Shown here piece by piece: positions 1-9,143 of a stretch of 64,000 nucleotides of DNA. The notes under the pieces were generated by a model. It was not told the DNA's origin, ran no database searches, and saw nothing but the letters and a program-made list of their open reading frames with translations. Within the stretch, counting starts at the first letter, position 1, and every line of letters begins with the position of its first letter. Made by a program: the position numbers and the translations under genes. The DNA comes from Rhizobiaceae bacterium (GTDB lineage Bacteria; Pseudomonadota; Alphaproteobacteria; Rhizobiales; Rhizobiaceae), in NCBI GenBank assembly GCA_023953905.1, contig JAMLJA010000006.1, positions 1 through 64,000 on the forward strand, given 5' to 3'.

Positions 1-20
1 TGCGCCGGATTCGCGTCAGA

Positions 21-49
21 TTGACTTGGGCGTTCAACTGGCCTATGGG
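21..49 (+). promoter_or_regulatory. Candidate sigma-70-type promoter for rho
   Basis: A TTGACT hexamer at 21-26 is followed after 17 bases by TATGGG at 44-49, about 90 bases before the rho start codon. The spacing is ideal and the -35 is 5/6 to consensus, but the -10 is poor (3/6). It is the only reasonable promoter-like pair before rho. Rho could also be read through from a gene to the left of the window. Confidence 0.3.
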
Positions 50-137
50 GCGTCAAAGCGGCGCCGTCCGGCGTTAGCATCTTCCGATCGTCATTGCTGA
101 GAAAACCGGTGCCATGGTGCGCCGAAGGGGGCTAATC

Positions 138-1409
138 ATGGCCGAGAACCGCTTGAACCTGTCCGATCTGAAAGCGCAGACGCCTGCCGCGCTATTGTCC
201 ATGGCCGAGGAGCTGGAGATCGAGAACGCGCCCTCGATGCGCAAGGGCGAGATGATGTTCTCGATCCTGAAAGAGCGCGCGGAGGAAGGTTGGGAGATCG
301 GCGGCGACGGCGTGCTTGAAGTGTTGCAGGACGGGTTCGGCTTTCTGCGTTCGACCGAGGCGAACTATCTGCCGGGTCCCGATGACATCTATGTCTCGCC
401 CGAGATGATCCGCCAATTCAGCCTGCGCACAGGCGACACGATCGAAGGTGTGATCGTAGCGCCCGGCGAGAACGAGAAGTATTTCGCGCTGACCAAGGTG
501 ACGCGGATCAATTTCGACGATCCGGAACGGGCACGCCACAAGGTGCATTTCGACAACCTGACGCCGCTCTATCCTGACGAGCGGTTGAAGATGGAAATCG
601 AAGACCCGACGATCAAGGATCGTTCGGCGCGGATCATCGACATCGTGGCACCACTGGGCAAGGGCCAACGGGCGTTGATCGTGGCGCCGCCGCGCACCGG
701 CAAGACGGTGCTGATGCAGAACATCGCGCATTCGATCACGGCCAATCATCCGGAATGCTATCTGATCGTGCTTCTGATCGACGAGCGGCCGGAGGAAGTG
801 ACGGACATGCAGCGCTCGGTGAAGGGCGAGGTGGTTTCCTCAACGTTCGACGAACCCGCTGTCCGGCACGTTCAGGTGGCGGAGATGGTCATCGAGAAGG
901 CCAAACGTCTGGTCGAGCATGGACGCGACGTTGTTATCCTGTTGGATTCCATCACGCGTCTCGGTCGCGCCTACAACACGGTGGTGCCATCATCCGGCAA
1001 GGTGCTGACGGGTGGTGTGGACGCGAACGCCCTGCAGCGGCCGAAACGCTTTTTCGGCGCGGCGCGCAACATTGAAGAAGGCGGCTCGCTGACGATCATC
1101 GCAACTGCCCTGATCGACACGGGCAGCCGAATGGATGAAGTCATCTTTGAGGAATTCAAGGGAACGGGCAATTCGGAGATTGTTCTGGACCGGAAGGTTG
1201 CCGACAAACGCATCTTCCCGTCGATGGATATTCTCAAGTCCGGAACCCGCAAGGAAGATTTGCTCATCGCGCGCGCCGACCTGCAGAAGATCTTTGTATT
1301 GCGTCGCATTCTTGCCCCGATGGGCACCACGGATGCTATCGAGTTCCTCATCGACAAGCTCAAGCAGACCAAGACGAATGGCGACTTCTTTGATTCGATG
1401 AATACTTAG
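138..1409 (+). CDS. rho: Transcription termination factor Rho
   Basis: Hexameric RNA-dependent ATPase/helicase that terminates transcripts lacking intrinsic terminators. The 423-residue product has the family architecture: an N-terminal helical domain with the [12 protein letters not shown] segment, an OSB/cold-shock-like RNA-binding domain ([17 protein letters not shown], about residues 55-125) and a RecA-type ATPase core with Walker A PPRTGKT near residue 185 and Walker B VVILLDS near 260. The ATG at 138 is chosen because GAAGGGGG lies just upstream and the protein then starts [12 protein letters not shown], as in other alphaproteobacterial Rho proteins; an in-frame GTG/ATG extension to 114 adds eight unconserved residues. 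It is the first gene of the rho-mnmE-mnmG-rsmG-parA-parB block. Length and motifs are normal. Confidence 0.97.
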   Translation: MAENRLNLSDLKAQTPAALLSMAEELEIENAPSMRKGEMMFSILKERAEEGWEIGGDGVLEVLQDGFGFLRSTEANYLPGPDDIYVSPEMIRQFSLRTGDTIEGVIVAPGENEKYFALTKVTRINFDDPERARHKVHFDNLTPLYPDERLKMEIEDPTIKDRSARIIDIVAPLGKGQRALIVAPPRTGKTVLMQNIAHSITANHPECYLIVLLIDERPEEVTDMQRSVKGEVVSSTFDEPAVRHVQVAEMVIEKAKRLVEHGRDVVILLDSITRLGRAYNTVVPSSGKVLTGGVDANALQRPKRFFGAARNIEEGGSLTIIATALIDTGSRMDEVIFEEFKGTGNSEIVLDRKVADKRIFPSMDILKSGTRKEDLLIARADLQKIFVLRRILAPMGTTDAIEFLIDKLKQTKTNGDFFDSMNT

Positions 1410-1464
1410 GAGCCAAACCGGACTTCGATTCGGGCCCGAAACATTCGAGTGCACGCTGTTAACC

Positions 1465-1480
1465 TGACTCACGTGAAACA
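1465..1480. promoter_or_regulatory. parS-like ParB binding site 1
   Basis: TGACTCACGTGAAACA lies in the rho-mnmE gap and matches the near-universal parS palindrome TGTTTCACGTGAAACA at 14 of 16 positions; the central CACGTG and the whole right half-site are perfect. An identical 16-mer occurs at 2816-2831 and a better copy at 4796-4811, all within 4 kb of parAB. It probably nucleates ParB for origin segregation. Two mismatches in the left half suggest weaker binding than at site 3. Confidence 0.75.
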
Positions 1481-1513
1481 CACGGAGACTGTCGCCTGGA
1501 AGGCGCGTGAGTG

Positions 1514-2818
1514 ATGCGCAACACCATTTTTGCTCTTTCAAGTGGGCGGCTGCCTTCAGGCGTGGCCGTCATTCGCCTGTCCGGACCAGATACAATCGCC
1601 ATATTCAAGGCAATGGTCGGCCGTCTCACCGCGCCGCGACATGCTTCCCTGGTCAAGCTTCGCGCCAAGGATGGGGGCCTTCTGGACCAGACCCTTGCGT
1701 TCTGGTTCCCCGCTCCCGCGAGTTTTACTGGCGAGGATTGTGCGGAGTTCCATGTTCACGGCGGACCGGCGGTGGTCCAAGCTGTCATGCGCGAACTCGG
1801 TTCATTTCCAGGGCTTAGGGTGGCTGAACCGGGTGAATTCAGTCGTAGAGCCTATCTCCATGGCAAGTTTGATCTGGCGCAGGCCGAGGCTCTTGGGGAT
1901 CTCATCGCCGCCGAGACCGACGCACAACGTCGGTTTGCGCTTCAAAATGCCGATGGACGTCAAGGAGTTCTCTATCGTGCCTGGCGGGAGAGAATGATCA
2001 GGGCGCGCGCCTGGATCGAGGCAGAGCTGGACTTTTCTGATGAAGGGGACGTACCCGACACCGTCAGCCAAGCGGTTTGGGCTGACGTGCAGGCGCTATG
2101 CCTGGAGGTCGAGCGGCACTGTACGGAGTTCCACAAATCTGAAATCATCCGCGAAGGTCTGGATGTCGTGATCGCTGGGGCGCCCAATGCAGGCAAATCC
2201 AGCCTTCTCAATGCGCTCGCGAGGAGGGACGTCGCGATCGTATCCCCGTTGGAGGGGACTACTCGCGACCTCATCGAGGTTTCGCTTGATGTTGCTGGGT
2301 ACAAGATCCGGGTTACGGATACCGCAGGCTTGAGAGATGGCTCAGACCCGCTTGAGATGGAGGGCATCACTCGAGCGCGGAAGCGGCTGGAAACGGCGGA
2401 TGTGGTTCTTCATCTGGCGGACTGCAACAGCCAGCAGTCAGCAGTGCCAATATCTAGCTGTGGCGAAGTTGTCCGCGTCGGTACGAAATCCGATCTGGGC
2501 GGGCATGGCTCGGGGTGCTTCCACGTCATGATCTCGACGGTATCAGGTGAGGGTATAAGTGAGCTTTTGGCGCTTCTTGAAGCACGTGCCATGAATCTCG
2601 TAGGTGCGATCGGCGTCGCGCCCTCTCAAGAGCGCCATGTCACGCTGCTGAGGGTCGCAGCGGCTCATATGAAGAACGCGATAACGGGTGATTTGCCGAT
2701 TGAAGTCGCGGCGGAAGAGTTGAGACTGGCAAGTGATTCCATCGGACGGATCACGGGCGACATTGATGTCGAGGATTTGCTCGGAGCAGTGTTTGCAAAC
2801 TTTTGCATCGGGAAATGA
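1514..2818 (+). CDS. mnmE: tRNA uridine-5-carboxymethylaminomethyl(34) synthesis GTPase MnmE
   Basis: MnmE (TrmE) works with MnmG to install cmnm5U at the wobble base of tRNAs reading split codon boxes. The 434-residue protein shows the N-terminal THF-binding domain (MRNTIFALSSGRLPSGVAVIR), an inserted Ras-like G domain (G1 GAPNAGKSS at about 222, G3 DTAGL at about 269, G4 as TKSD rather than NKxD) and the invariant C-terminal CIGK, where the catalytic Cys is the fourth residue from the end. The start is taken as ATG 1514 behind GGAAGG; GTG 1511 immediately before it is possible. Its stop codon is part of the second parS-like site. mnmG follows 65 bases downstream, so the two are probably cotranscribed. 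Confidence 0.96.
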   Translation: MRNTIFALSSGRLPSGVAVIRLSGPDTIAIFKAMVGRLTAPRHASLVKLRAKDGGLLDQTLAFWFPAPASFTGEDCAEFHVHGGPAVVQAVMRELGSFPGLRVAEPGEFSRRAYLHGKFDLAQAEALGDLIAAETDAQRRFALQNADGRQGVLYRAWRERMIRARAWIEAELDFSDEGDVPDTVSQAVWADVQALCLEVERHCTEFHKSEIIREGLDVVIAGAPNAGKSSLLNALARRDVAIVSPLEGTTRDLIEVSLDVAGYKIRVTDTAGLRDGSDPLEMEGITRARKRLETADVVLHLADCNSQQSAVPISSCGEVVRVGTKSDLGGHGSGCFHVMISTVSGEGISELLALLEARAMNLVGAIGVAPSQERHVTLLRVAAAHMKNAITGDLPIEVAAEELRLASDSIGRITGDIDVEDLLGAVFANFCIGK

Positions 2819-2831
2819 CTCACGTGAAACA
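2816..2831. promoter_or_regulatory. parS-like ParB binding site 2
   Basis: TGACTCACGTGAAACA is identical over 16 bases to site 1 and 14/16 to the parS consensus. Its first three bases are the TGA stop codon of mnmE, so the site overlaps the coding end. Two identical imperfect copies, both beside mnmE, suggest duplication or a common constraint rather than chance. Confidence 0.75.
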
Positions 2832-2883
2832 TCATTGTGCTAAGTGGTCTGCGTGAGTGCCGATGGTGCATGGACGAAACAAT

Positions 2884-4755
2884 ATGACGATGAAATATGA
2901 CGTGATCGTTGTTGGAGGTGGACACGCCGGTTGCGAAGCCGCCGCTGCTTCCGCACGATCGGGTGCCAGCACTGCATTGGTGACACTGAGCGCAGCCACC
3001 ATTGGTGCGATGTCATGTAACCCTGCGATCGGAGGGCTCGGTAAGGGCCAGCTCGTCCGCGAAATTGACGCGCTGGATGGCCTGATGGGACGTGCGGCGG
3101 ATTCAGCTGGTATCCAGTTTAGATTACTCAATCGCCGCAAAGGTCCCGCGGTGCGCGGTCCGCGAACGCAGGCGGATCGCAAGCTCTATCGCAACGCCAT
3201 CCAGCACGCGCTTGAAGTGCAGCCGAATCTTACGATTGTCGAAGGTGAGGTCGCAGACATCGGCCTCTCCCAAGGTCGAGTGTCATATATCGTTTTGGGC
3301 GATGGCAGGCAGCTTGATTGTGGATCGCTCGTTTTGACGACCGGCACATTTCTGGGCGGTCTGATCCATATCGGGGACCGCCGTATCGTTGCTGGTCGGG
3401 TCGGTGAACCTGCCTCGTTGCGCCTTGCAGAATCCATGCGGAGAATCGGTTTTACCCTTGGGAGGCTGAAGACGGGCACGCCGCCTCGTCTCGACGGGCG
3501 CACGATTGATTGGTCGGGACTGGCAACGCAGGAGGCCGATTCGGACCCGGAACCATTTTCGTTGCTGACCGACACTATTACGGTGCCTCAGATAGCGTGC
3601 GGCATAACCCGGACGACGGCGGCTACTCATACTGTCATCCGCCATAATTTGCATCGCTCGGCTATGTATTCGGGTTCAATTGAAGGGGTTGGTCCGCGCT
3701 ACTGCCCGTCGATCGAAGACAAGATCGTCAAATTCGGCGACCGGGAAGGGCATCAGATCTTTCTCGAGCCGGAAGGACTCGATGACGATACGATCTATCC
3801 GAACGGCATTTCGACCTCGCTACCTGAGGATACTCAGTCACAGATCCTCACGACGATACCGGGCCTTGAGCAAGCCGTGATGCTCCAGCCCGGCTATGCC
3901 ATTGAGTATGATCATGTCGATCCGCGGGAACTGAAAGCGACGCTTGAAACCAGGCGCGTCCCAGGTCTGTTCCTCGCGGGCCAAATCAACGGCACTACCG
4001 GCTATGAAGAGGCGGGTGCACAAGGGGTCGTAGCGGGGCTGAATGCCTCCCGATTCGCCGGGGGCGCGGACGGCTATCTGTTTGATCGAACCACCTCCTA
4101 TATCGGTGTCATGATCGACGATCTCACGACGCGTGGGGTGAGCGAGCCCTACAGGATGTTTACTTCGCGGGCTGAGTACCGATTGTCCTTGCGTGCGGAT
4201 AACGCTGACGATCGTCTCACGCCTATTGCACAACAGCTTGGAATTCTGGGGACCGCGAGACAACAGCGGTTCGATGATGTCCGCTCCGAATTGAACGAGG
4301 CGCGCGAGCTTGTCGAATCCTTGACGTTGACGCCAAATAGGGCTGCTGAGCACGGCATCGAGATCAACAGGGATGGCGTGCGGCGAACTGCATTTCAGGT
4401 GTTGTCATACCCGAACGTCACCATCGGTGTGCTAGCGAAGGTTTGGCCTGATCTCAATCGTTTTGGACGAAGAACCCTGGAGAGGCTTGAGACTGAGGCG
4501 AAATATGCTGTCTATCTCGACCGGCAGGGCGATGAAGCGCGTCGTATACAAGATGAAGAGCACCGCGCCCTCCCCTCGACTTTGGATTTCGCGGTTATGC
4601 CCGGGCTTTCGAATGAACTGAAGCAAAAGCTTGCTGCGCGCAATCCGCGTTCGATCGGTGAAGCGATGAGGATCGAGGGCATGACGCCGGCTGCGCTTGG
4701 CATCATCCTGACGCATGCCCGCCAAGCTGAAATGGCGCGGAGAAACGCTGCGTGA
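2884..4755 (+). CDS. mnmG: tRNA uridine-5-carboxymethylaminomethyl(34) synthesis FAD enzyme MnmG
   Basis: FAD- and NADH-dependent partner of MnmE in wobble-uridine modification (GidA). The product of about 623 residues opens with the dinucleotide-binding motif [16 protein letters not shown] and carries the family signatures [15 protein letters not shown] and [15 protein letters not shown]. The C-terminal helical domain that contacts MnmE and tRNA ends near [15 protein letters not shown]. Several in-frame starts exist (GTG 2857, ATG 2863, ATG 2884, ATG 2890); 2884 is preferred because family proteins begin just ahead of the Rossmann strand, although none has a strong Shine-Dalgarno. The 3' end overlaps the rsmG start by four bases (GTGA), which points to translational coupling. 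Length is normal. Confidence 0.96.
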   Translation: MTMKYDVIVVGGGHAGCEAAAASARSGASTALVTLSAATIGAMSCNPAIGGLGKGQLVREIDALDGLMGRAADSAGIQFRLLNRRKGPAVRGPRTQADRKLYRNAIQHALEVQPNLTIVEGEVADIGLSQGRVSYIVLGDGRQLDCGSLVLTTGTFLGGLIHIGDRRIVAGRVGEPASLRLAESMRRIGFTLGRLKTGTPPRLDGRTIDWSGLATQEADSDPEPFSLLTDTITVPQIACGITRTTAATHTVIRHNLHRSAMYSGSIEGVGPRYCPSIEDKIVKFGDREGHQIFLEPEGLDDDTIYPNGISTSLPEDTQSQILTTIPGLEQAVMLQPGYAIEYDHVDPRELKATLETRRVPGLFLAGQINGTTGYEEAGAQGVVAGLNASRFAGGADGYLFDRTTSYIGVMIDDLTTRGVSEPYRMFTSRAEYRLSLRADNADDRLTPIAQQLGILGTARQQRFDDVRSELNEARELVESLTLTPNRAAEHGIEINRDGVRRTAFQVLSYPNVTIGVLAKVWPDLNRFGRRTLERLETEAKYAVYLDRQGDEARRIQDEEHRALPSTLDFAVMPGLSNELKQKLAARNPRSIGEAMRIEGMTPAALGIILTHARQAEMARRNAA

Positions 4756-5390
4756 CTATGCCAAATAAGGCGCTTCTTGAGGATGCTATTGGGCCAGTTT
4801 CACGTGAAACATTTGAACGCCTTGTGGCGCTTGAGGTGCTCTTTCGAAAATGGGCCGGGCGAATCAATCTCGTAGCGCCTTCGACACTTCCCGATCTCTG
4901 GCATCGCCATATTATAGATAGCGCTCAGCTTGTGAAGTACGCACCTACGGAGCTTCGCTGGCTCGATATCGGCTCGGGCGGTGGATTTCCAGGCCTTGTT
5001 CTCGGCGTGCTGCTACGTGCCCGCAGCGGTGCATCTATAGAGTTGGTGGAGAGCAACCAGAAGAAAGTGTCCTTCCTGAGGGTCGCCGCCGCACAGCTCG
5101 AACTGCCGGTAAAGGTACACGCGATCCGGGTCGAACAGGCGGCAACGACCATTTCCACTCCTGAGATCGTAACGGCGCGGGCGCTAGCGCCTCTCGCGGA
5201 ACTTCTGGATCTCGCCTTTCCGTTTTTCGATGAACATACGCGAGGTCTCTTCCACAAAGGTCGGGATTACCGTCGCGAGCTAGAAGAAAGCGCTGATGAT
5301 TGGGCGTTTGATCTGCTAGAACACCCGAGCGTTGTCGAAGCGGATAGCGTGATTCTGGATATATCAAACGTGCGGCGACATTCGGCATGA
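4752..5390 (+). CDS. rsmG: 16S rRNA (guanine(527)-N7)-methyltransferase RsmG
   Basis: SAM-dependent methyltransferase (GidB) that makes m7G527 in the 530 loop of 16S rRNA; loss gives low-level streptomycin resistance in other bacteria. The Rossmann SAM motif [11 protein letters not shown] is clear in the first half and the protein has the usual length of about 210 residues. GTG 4752 is preferred because GGAGA sits eight bases upstream and the start overlaps the mnmG stop; ATG 4758 is the alternative. A parS copy (4796-4811) lies in the coding sequence and is read as VSRET, so the peptide there serves both protein and DNA-site function. The stop overlaps the parA start (ATGA). Confidence 0.95.
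   Translation: MTMPNKALLEDAIGPVSRETFERLVALEVLFRKWAGRINLVAPSTLPDLWHRHIIDSAQLVKYAPTELRWLDIGSGGGFPGLVLGVLLRARSGASIELVESNQKKVSFLRVAAAQLELPVKVHAIRVEQAATTISTPEIVTARALAPLAELLDLAFPFFDEHTRGLFHKGRDYRRELEESADDWAFDLLEHPSVVEADSVILDISNVRRHSA
4796..4811. promoter_or_regulatory. parS site 3 (near-perfect) inside rsmG
   Basis: AGTTTCACGTGAAACA matches the 16-bp parS consensus at 15 positions and contains the perfect 14-bp palindrome GTTTCACGTGAAAC (4797-4810). It is about 575 bases upstream of parA, within the N-terminal coding region of rsmG, a placement seen in many proteobacteria. Of the three sites it should be the strongest ParB nucleation point. Confidence 0.9.
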
Positions 5391-6184
5391 GGCAAAAGCT
5401 GCGAATTATCACTGTGGCAAACCAGAAAGGCGGGGTCGGAAAGACGACAACGGCCATAAATCTGGCGACTGCGTTGGCGGCAATCGGCGAAAAGGTTCTG
5501 ATCGTCGATCTCGACCCTCAAGGAAATGCCAGTACGGGCCTCGGGATCGACCGGCGTGACCGCCGCGTGTCCTCTTATGAAGTCCTGACAAATGCGGCGG
5601 GTATCGGAGAGGCTTCGGTCGAGACTGCCGTGCCTGGCCTGAGCATCATTCCTTCCACCCTCGATCTTCTTGGGGTCGAGATGGAGATTTCAAATGCTCC
5701 AGACCGAGCGCTCCGCCTGCGCAATGCTTTGAGAGCCTATGAATCAGGCGAAAGTTCTTTCAGCTATGTTCTGATCGATTGCCCCCCCTCTCTGAATCTT
5801 CTTACGCTTAACTCGATGGCGGCTGCCGATTCCATCCTGGTGCCATTGCAGTGCGAGTTCTTTGCGCTCGAGGGCTTGAGCCAGTTGCTTGAGACGGTGG
5901 AGCAGGTGCGCCATTCCGTGAATCCGCATCTGACTATTCAGGGCATCGTGCTGACCATGTTCGACGGGCGTAACAATCTTGCGAACCAGGTCGTCGAGGA
6001 CGTTCGCGCCAATATGGGCGATAAGGTCTACAACACGATCATTCCAAGGAATGTTCGCGTCTCCGAAGCGCCATCTTATGGAAAACCGGCCATTTTGTAT
6101 GATTTGAAGTGTTCTGGCAGCCAGGCATACCTACAACTCGCCTCGGAGGTGATCCGCCGGGAACGACAGTCAAAAGCGGCGTAG
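5387..6184 (+). CDS. parA: Chromosome partitioning ATPase ParA
   Basis: Walker-type ATPase that binds the nucleoid and drives segregation of ParB-bound origins. The 265-residue product starts [29 protein letters not shown] is the deviant Walker A motif with the signature lysine, followed by the A-prime motif LIVDLDPQGNAS and Walker B VLIDCPPSLN. It lacks the N-terminal helix-turn-helix of plasmid type Ia ParA proteins, so it is a chromosomal type. Its ATG overlaps the rsmG stop and parB begins 12 bases after its stop, forming a tight coupled operon close to three parS sites. Confidence 0.96.
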   Translation: MRQKLRIITVANQKGGVGKTTTAINLATALAAIGEKVLIVDLDPQGNASTGLGIDRRDRRVSSYEVLTNAAGIGEASVETAVPGLSIIPSTLDLLGVEMEISNAPDRALRLRNALRAYESGESSFSYVLIDCPPSLNLLTLNSMAAADSILVPLQCEFFALEGLSQLLETVEQVRHSVNPHLTIQGIVLTMFDGRNNLANQVVEDVRANMGDKVYNTIIPRNVRVSEAPSYGKPAILYDLKCSGSQAYLQLASEVIRRERQSKAA

Positions 6185-6196
6185 GAGCGGACAGGA

Positions 6197-7066
6197 ATGA
6201 ACGAAGATCCCTCAAGAAAGCGGCTTGGACGCGGCCTTGCCGCCCTGATCGGTGAAATTGATCGCCCTGCTGAACCGGACCAGGCGGTCACGCGGGCCGA
6301 CGGCCAGGTGCCGATTGAATTTGTAGCGCCGAACCCCCGCAATCCGAGGCGCAACTTTGCCGAGGATGAACTCGCCGATCTCGCGCAATCGATTCGTGAG
6401 CACGGCGTTGTCCAACCGATCCTCGTTCGCTCGGCGCCCGTTCCCGGCAAGTTTGAGATCATCGCCGGCGAACGTCGGTGGCGTGCCGCGCAGCGGGCGG
6501 GATTGACCGAGATTCCTGTCCTCGTACGTGAGGTCAACGATCGAACCGCGCTCGAGCTGGCGATTATCGAGAACGTGCAGCGGGCCGACCTCAATCCTCT
6601 CGAAGAGGCGCAGGGCTATCAGCAGCTCATCGACGAGCACAGTTATACCCAAGCGGATCTCGGCCAGGTGATCGGCAAGAGCCGTAGCCATGTCGCCAAT
6701 ACGTTGCGTTTGCTCAAGCTTCCGAACGTCATCCGCGACATGCTTGTGGATGGACAACTCTCTGCGGGACACGCGCGAACCTTGGTGACGGCTGCAGATC
6801 CGACGAGTTTGGCCAAGAAGATCATCGATGGAGGCCTGTCCGTTCGGCAGGCGGAGGCCTTAGCGCAGAAGCCGGATGCGCCGAAGATGCCAAGCAATCG
6901 GGAGGCTGACGCGAAGGATGCCGACACGCTGGCTCTGGAGAAACTCCTCAGCGACACGACCGGGCTTGCAGTCTCGCTCGCGCATAAAGGTCAAGGCGGT
7001 GAGGTCCGGATACGATATCGTACCCTGGAGCAGCTTGACGAGTTGTGCAGGCTCCTAAAGGGTTGA
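6197..7066 (+). CDS. parB: Chromosome partitioning protein ParB (CTPase clamp)
   Basis: CTP-binding DNA clamp that loads at parS and spreads along DNA to form the partition complex. Across 289 residues the order is a short N-terminal ParA-interaction stretch (KRLGRGLAALIG), the ParB/Srx CTPase domain with NPRNPRRNF and the GERRWRAAQ box, a central helix-turn-helix (YTQADLGQVIGKSRSHVAN) and a C-terminal dimerisation domain ending RYRTLEQLDELCRLLKG. An AGGAG lies ahead of the ATG. It sits directly after parA, and the parS-like sites at 1465, 2816 and 4796 are its expected targets. Confidence 0.96.
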   Translation: MNEDPSRKRLGRGLAALIGEIDRPAEPDQAVTRADGQVPIEFVAPNPRNPRRNFAEDELADLAQSIREHGVVQPILVRSAPVPGKFEIIAGERRWRAAQRAGLTEIPVLVREVNDRTALELAIIENVQRADLNPLEEAQGYQQLIDEHSYTQADLGQVIGKSRSHVANTLRLLKLPNVIRDMLVDGQLSAGHARTLVTAADPTSLAKKIIDGGLSVRQAEALAQKPDAPKMPSNREADAKDADTLALEKLLSDTTGLAVSLAHKGQGGEVRIRYRTLEQLDELCRLLKG

Positions 7067-7108
7067 TTCTATTCAATAAACGACGGTAGGCTCAAGCGGC
7101 CGCTTTAG

Positions 7109-8155
7109 TCAGCGACGGGCTCGACCTGACGCGGCTGCCTCGGCTGCGAGACCCAGCATAGCCTGACGAATTGCCGCGTTGGCAAGATCCGGCCTCCGGC
7201 GCGTGTTGAGTGTCAGGGCTTGAAGGCGGCTCAGAGCCCGCTCAATGCGCTCGACAGACCAAAGGGACAGCGCGCGCTCCAACGCGGCGCGACGCTTGAA
7301 AAGCACGGGCGGGCGGGCGGCGCTTAGTGCTGTGGCTGTGGACGAACCAGCATCCACCGCCGCTCGCATCACGTGGAGCGCCTGGAACTGCCTGATGGCG
7401 CTTGAAACGATCTGAAATACGGCCCCCGACGAGGCTAGTGCCCGCGTTAACGCTCCGTCCGTCTTTTCCATATCTCCGGCAAGGGCACTGTCCACAACGT
7501 CATCGGTGCTCGACTCGCCGACATCGCTTACTGCCTGGATGACGTCATCGGTATCGATGCGTTCCATCCCCTTCATATAGAGCACCAGCTTCTGCAATTC
7601 CCCCCTGCTGGCAAGTCGGTCGCCGCCAAGGCTGTCGCGGAGTAGTCGCCTGGCATCCATGGTGATGGAAAGACCGGAATTGCCGATCTCCTCGTCGATC
7701 AGGCGATCAAGATCCCGGCCCTCATCGGCGTAACATGGCAGTGCCATCGCGTTCGGCGCGGCCTCCACAAGCGTCCTCAGCGCCACGCCCTTTCGCAACT
7801 CCCCTGCCTCGATCAACAGGATCGTATCCTGTGCAGGACGCCCGACGAGCGCCTTAACGTCATCTGACAGTCGCTTGTCGCCCCCTGCTCCACGAACCCA
7901 TATCAGTCGCTGGGCGGCAAACATCGCAACGGCGTGGGCTTCATCCAGGAGCCGACCGGGATCGCGTTCCAGAACCGAGGCATCGAGACGCGTCACGACG
8001 AATGGATCATCCAACGGCAGGCCCGTTGCCTTGGCAAAGCGCTCGGCGCGTTCGGAGACGAGGCCGCGATCTGGACCGTAGACCAGTACGATCTTCAGAT
8101 CTGCCGGCGGGCGCGCGAGCCAGGCATCGACTTCATGTGCTTTTTTCTGAGCCAT
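7109..8155 (-). CDS. holA: DNA polymerase III subunit delta
   Basis: Clamp-loader delta subunit that opens the beta sliding clamp during replication. The 348-residue translation begins MAQKKAHEVDAWLARP and continues LKIVLVYGPDRGLVSERAE, the usual opening of alphaproteobacterial HolA; the AAA+ fold lacks a functional P-loop, as in the family. It is convergent with parB. In most Hyphomicrobiales it lies downstream of leuS and lptE; here the upstream neighbour is the amidohydrolase of the molybdenum operon, so the usual leuS-lptE link is broken. Confidence 0.92.
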   Translation of the reverse strand: MAQKKAHEVDAWLARPPADLKIVLVYGPDRGLVSERAERFAKATGLPLDDPFVVTRLDASVLERDPGRLLDEAHAVAMFAAQRLIWVRGAGGDKRLSDDVKALVGRPAQDTILLIEAGELRKGVALRTLVEAAPNAMALPCYADEGRDLDRLIDEEIGNSGLSITMDARRLLRDSLGGDRLASRGELQKLVLYMKGMERIDTDDVIQAVSDVGESSTDDVVDSALAGDMEKTDGALTRALASSGAVFQIVSSAIRQFQALHVMRAAVDAGSSTATALSAARPPVLFKRRAALERALSLWSVERIERALSRLQALTLNTRRRPDLANAAIRQAMLGLAAEAAASGRARR

Positions 8156-8255
8156 GTGCCCATTTAGCGCGCCGCGAACGGGTGCGCCAGATCGCGCGGC
8201 GACTGTATGGTGAGGCCGCCAGCTTTTGCGCTTTGCCGTTGGTGATCCGATATCA

Positions 8256-9143
8256 CTATGCAGGTCGATAGACGCGTTGGGCTGTGTTCCAGAGGATGTC
8301 GTCAGCGACGCTCGGTGGCTGACCTGCCAGCGCTTTCAGATGTGCGGAAACGAGCGCTGCGTGATCCGTCCAGAGCTTTTCTATTGGAAAGTTCGATCCG
8401 AACATCAGCCGTTCGCTACCCAGAATGCCGACTGCACGTTTGACCACGAATTCGATCAGATCGGGATCGTTGCGCTGAACGAATGTGCCGAGCCCCGAGA
8501 GCTTTGCCGATAGATTGGGGAAAGGTGCGAGCCTTGAAAGTCCGGCCTCCCATTCCTCCACCGTGCCCGAATCCATGGATGTGAGCATGCCGGTATGTGT
8601 GAGAATAAACTCGATTTCGGGATTCTCGCCCACGAGTTCGGCGCCGTCCCGCATCTGCCCCGGAAACAGCTGCAGGTCGAAGGAGAGGCCGTAGTCTCGA
8701 AGCCGTGCGACGTTCTTTCGGACCTTGGGATCGATCACCTGATCCGGCGTGGGAGCGAACCGGTAGTCAGCAATCTGGTGCCAATGAAGCTGCATCCTTA
8801 CCCCGCGCAACAACGGATACGCCTTCAGCCTGTCAAGTTGGGGACGCACATCATCGACGCTCATATCGGCATAGCCGACAATCGCGTGTGGCCATCCGGT
8901 CTCATTGGCGGTCTGCTGGACCCAGGCGACTTCCTTCTCGAAATCGTCCTTCGCCCAGTTCGTCTGGACATAAACGGCTTTCTCAATGCCCTGCCCCTTC
9001 TGATCCTCCAGAAACTCCTCGATCGGATAGTCGCGGCGGATTGGCTCGTAGGGCCCGAATATGCGCGGCACCATGGGACCGACCAGCCAAGGAAGATCTG
9101 CCTGCCTCCAGATATGAAAGTGGGAATCGATGATCTTGTGCAT
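8256..9143 (-). CDS. Amidohydrolase family (TIM-barrel) hydrolase
   Basis: Putative metal-dependent hydrolase of the amidohydrolase-2 group, which includes 2-pyrone-4,6-dicarboxylate lactonase and related sugar and aromatic lactonases. The 295 residues start MHKIIDSHFHIW, giving the beta-1 HxH metal ligands (H8, H10); other conserved blocks are GVRMQLHWH, EFILTHTGM and MFGSNFPIEKL with the late-strand catalytic Asp/Asn region. It is the last gene of the eight-gene molybdenum operon and its ATG overlaps the stop of the VWA gene by one base (TGATG), so it is translationally coupled. It probably opens the ring of, or hydrolyses, a product of the upstream hydroxylase. The substrate cannot be told from sequence. 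Confidence 0.85.
   Translation of the reverse strand: MHKIIDSHFHIWRQADLPWLVGPMVPRIFGPYEPIRRDYPIEEFLEDQKGQGIEKAVYVQTNWAKDDFEKEVAWVQQTANETGWPHAIVGYADMSVDDVRPQLDRLKAYPLLRGVRMQLHWHQIADYRFAPTPDQVIDPKVRKNVARLRDYGLSFDLQLFPGQMRDGAELVGENPEIEFILTHTGMLTSMDSGTVEEWEAGLSRLAPFPNLSAKLSGLGTFVQRNDPDLIEFVVKRAVGILGSERLMFGSNFPIEKLWTDHAALVSAHLKALAGQPPSVADDILWNTAQRVYRPA

Noticed and set aside
7094..7105. AAGCGGCCGCTT palindrome between parB and holA as a terminator
   Set aside because: The 12-mer has no unpaired loop and leaves a stem of only four bases if folded, without a U-tract.
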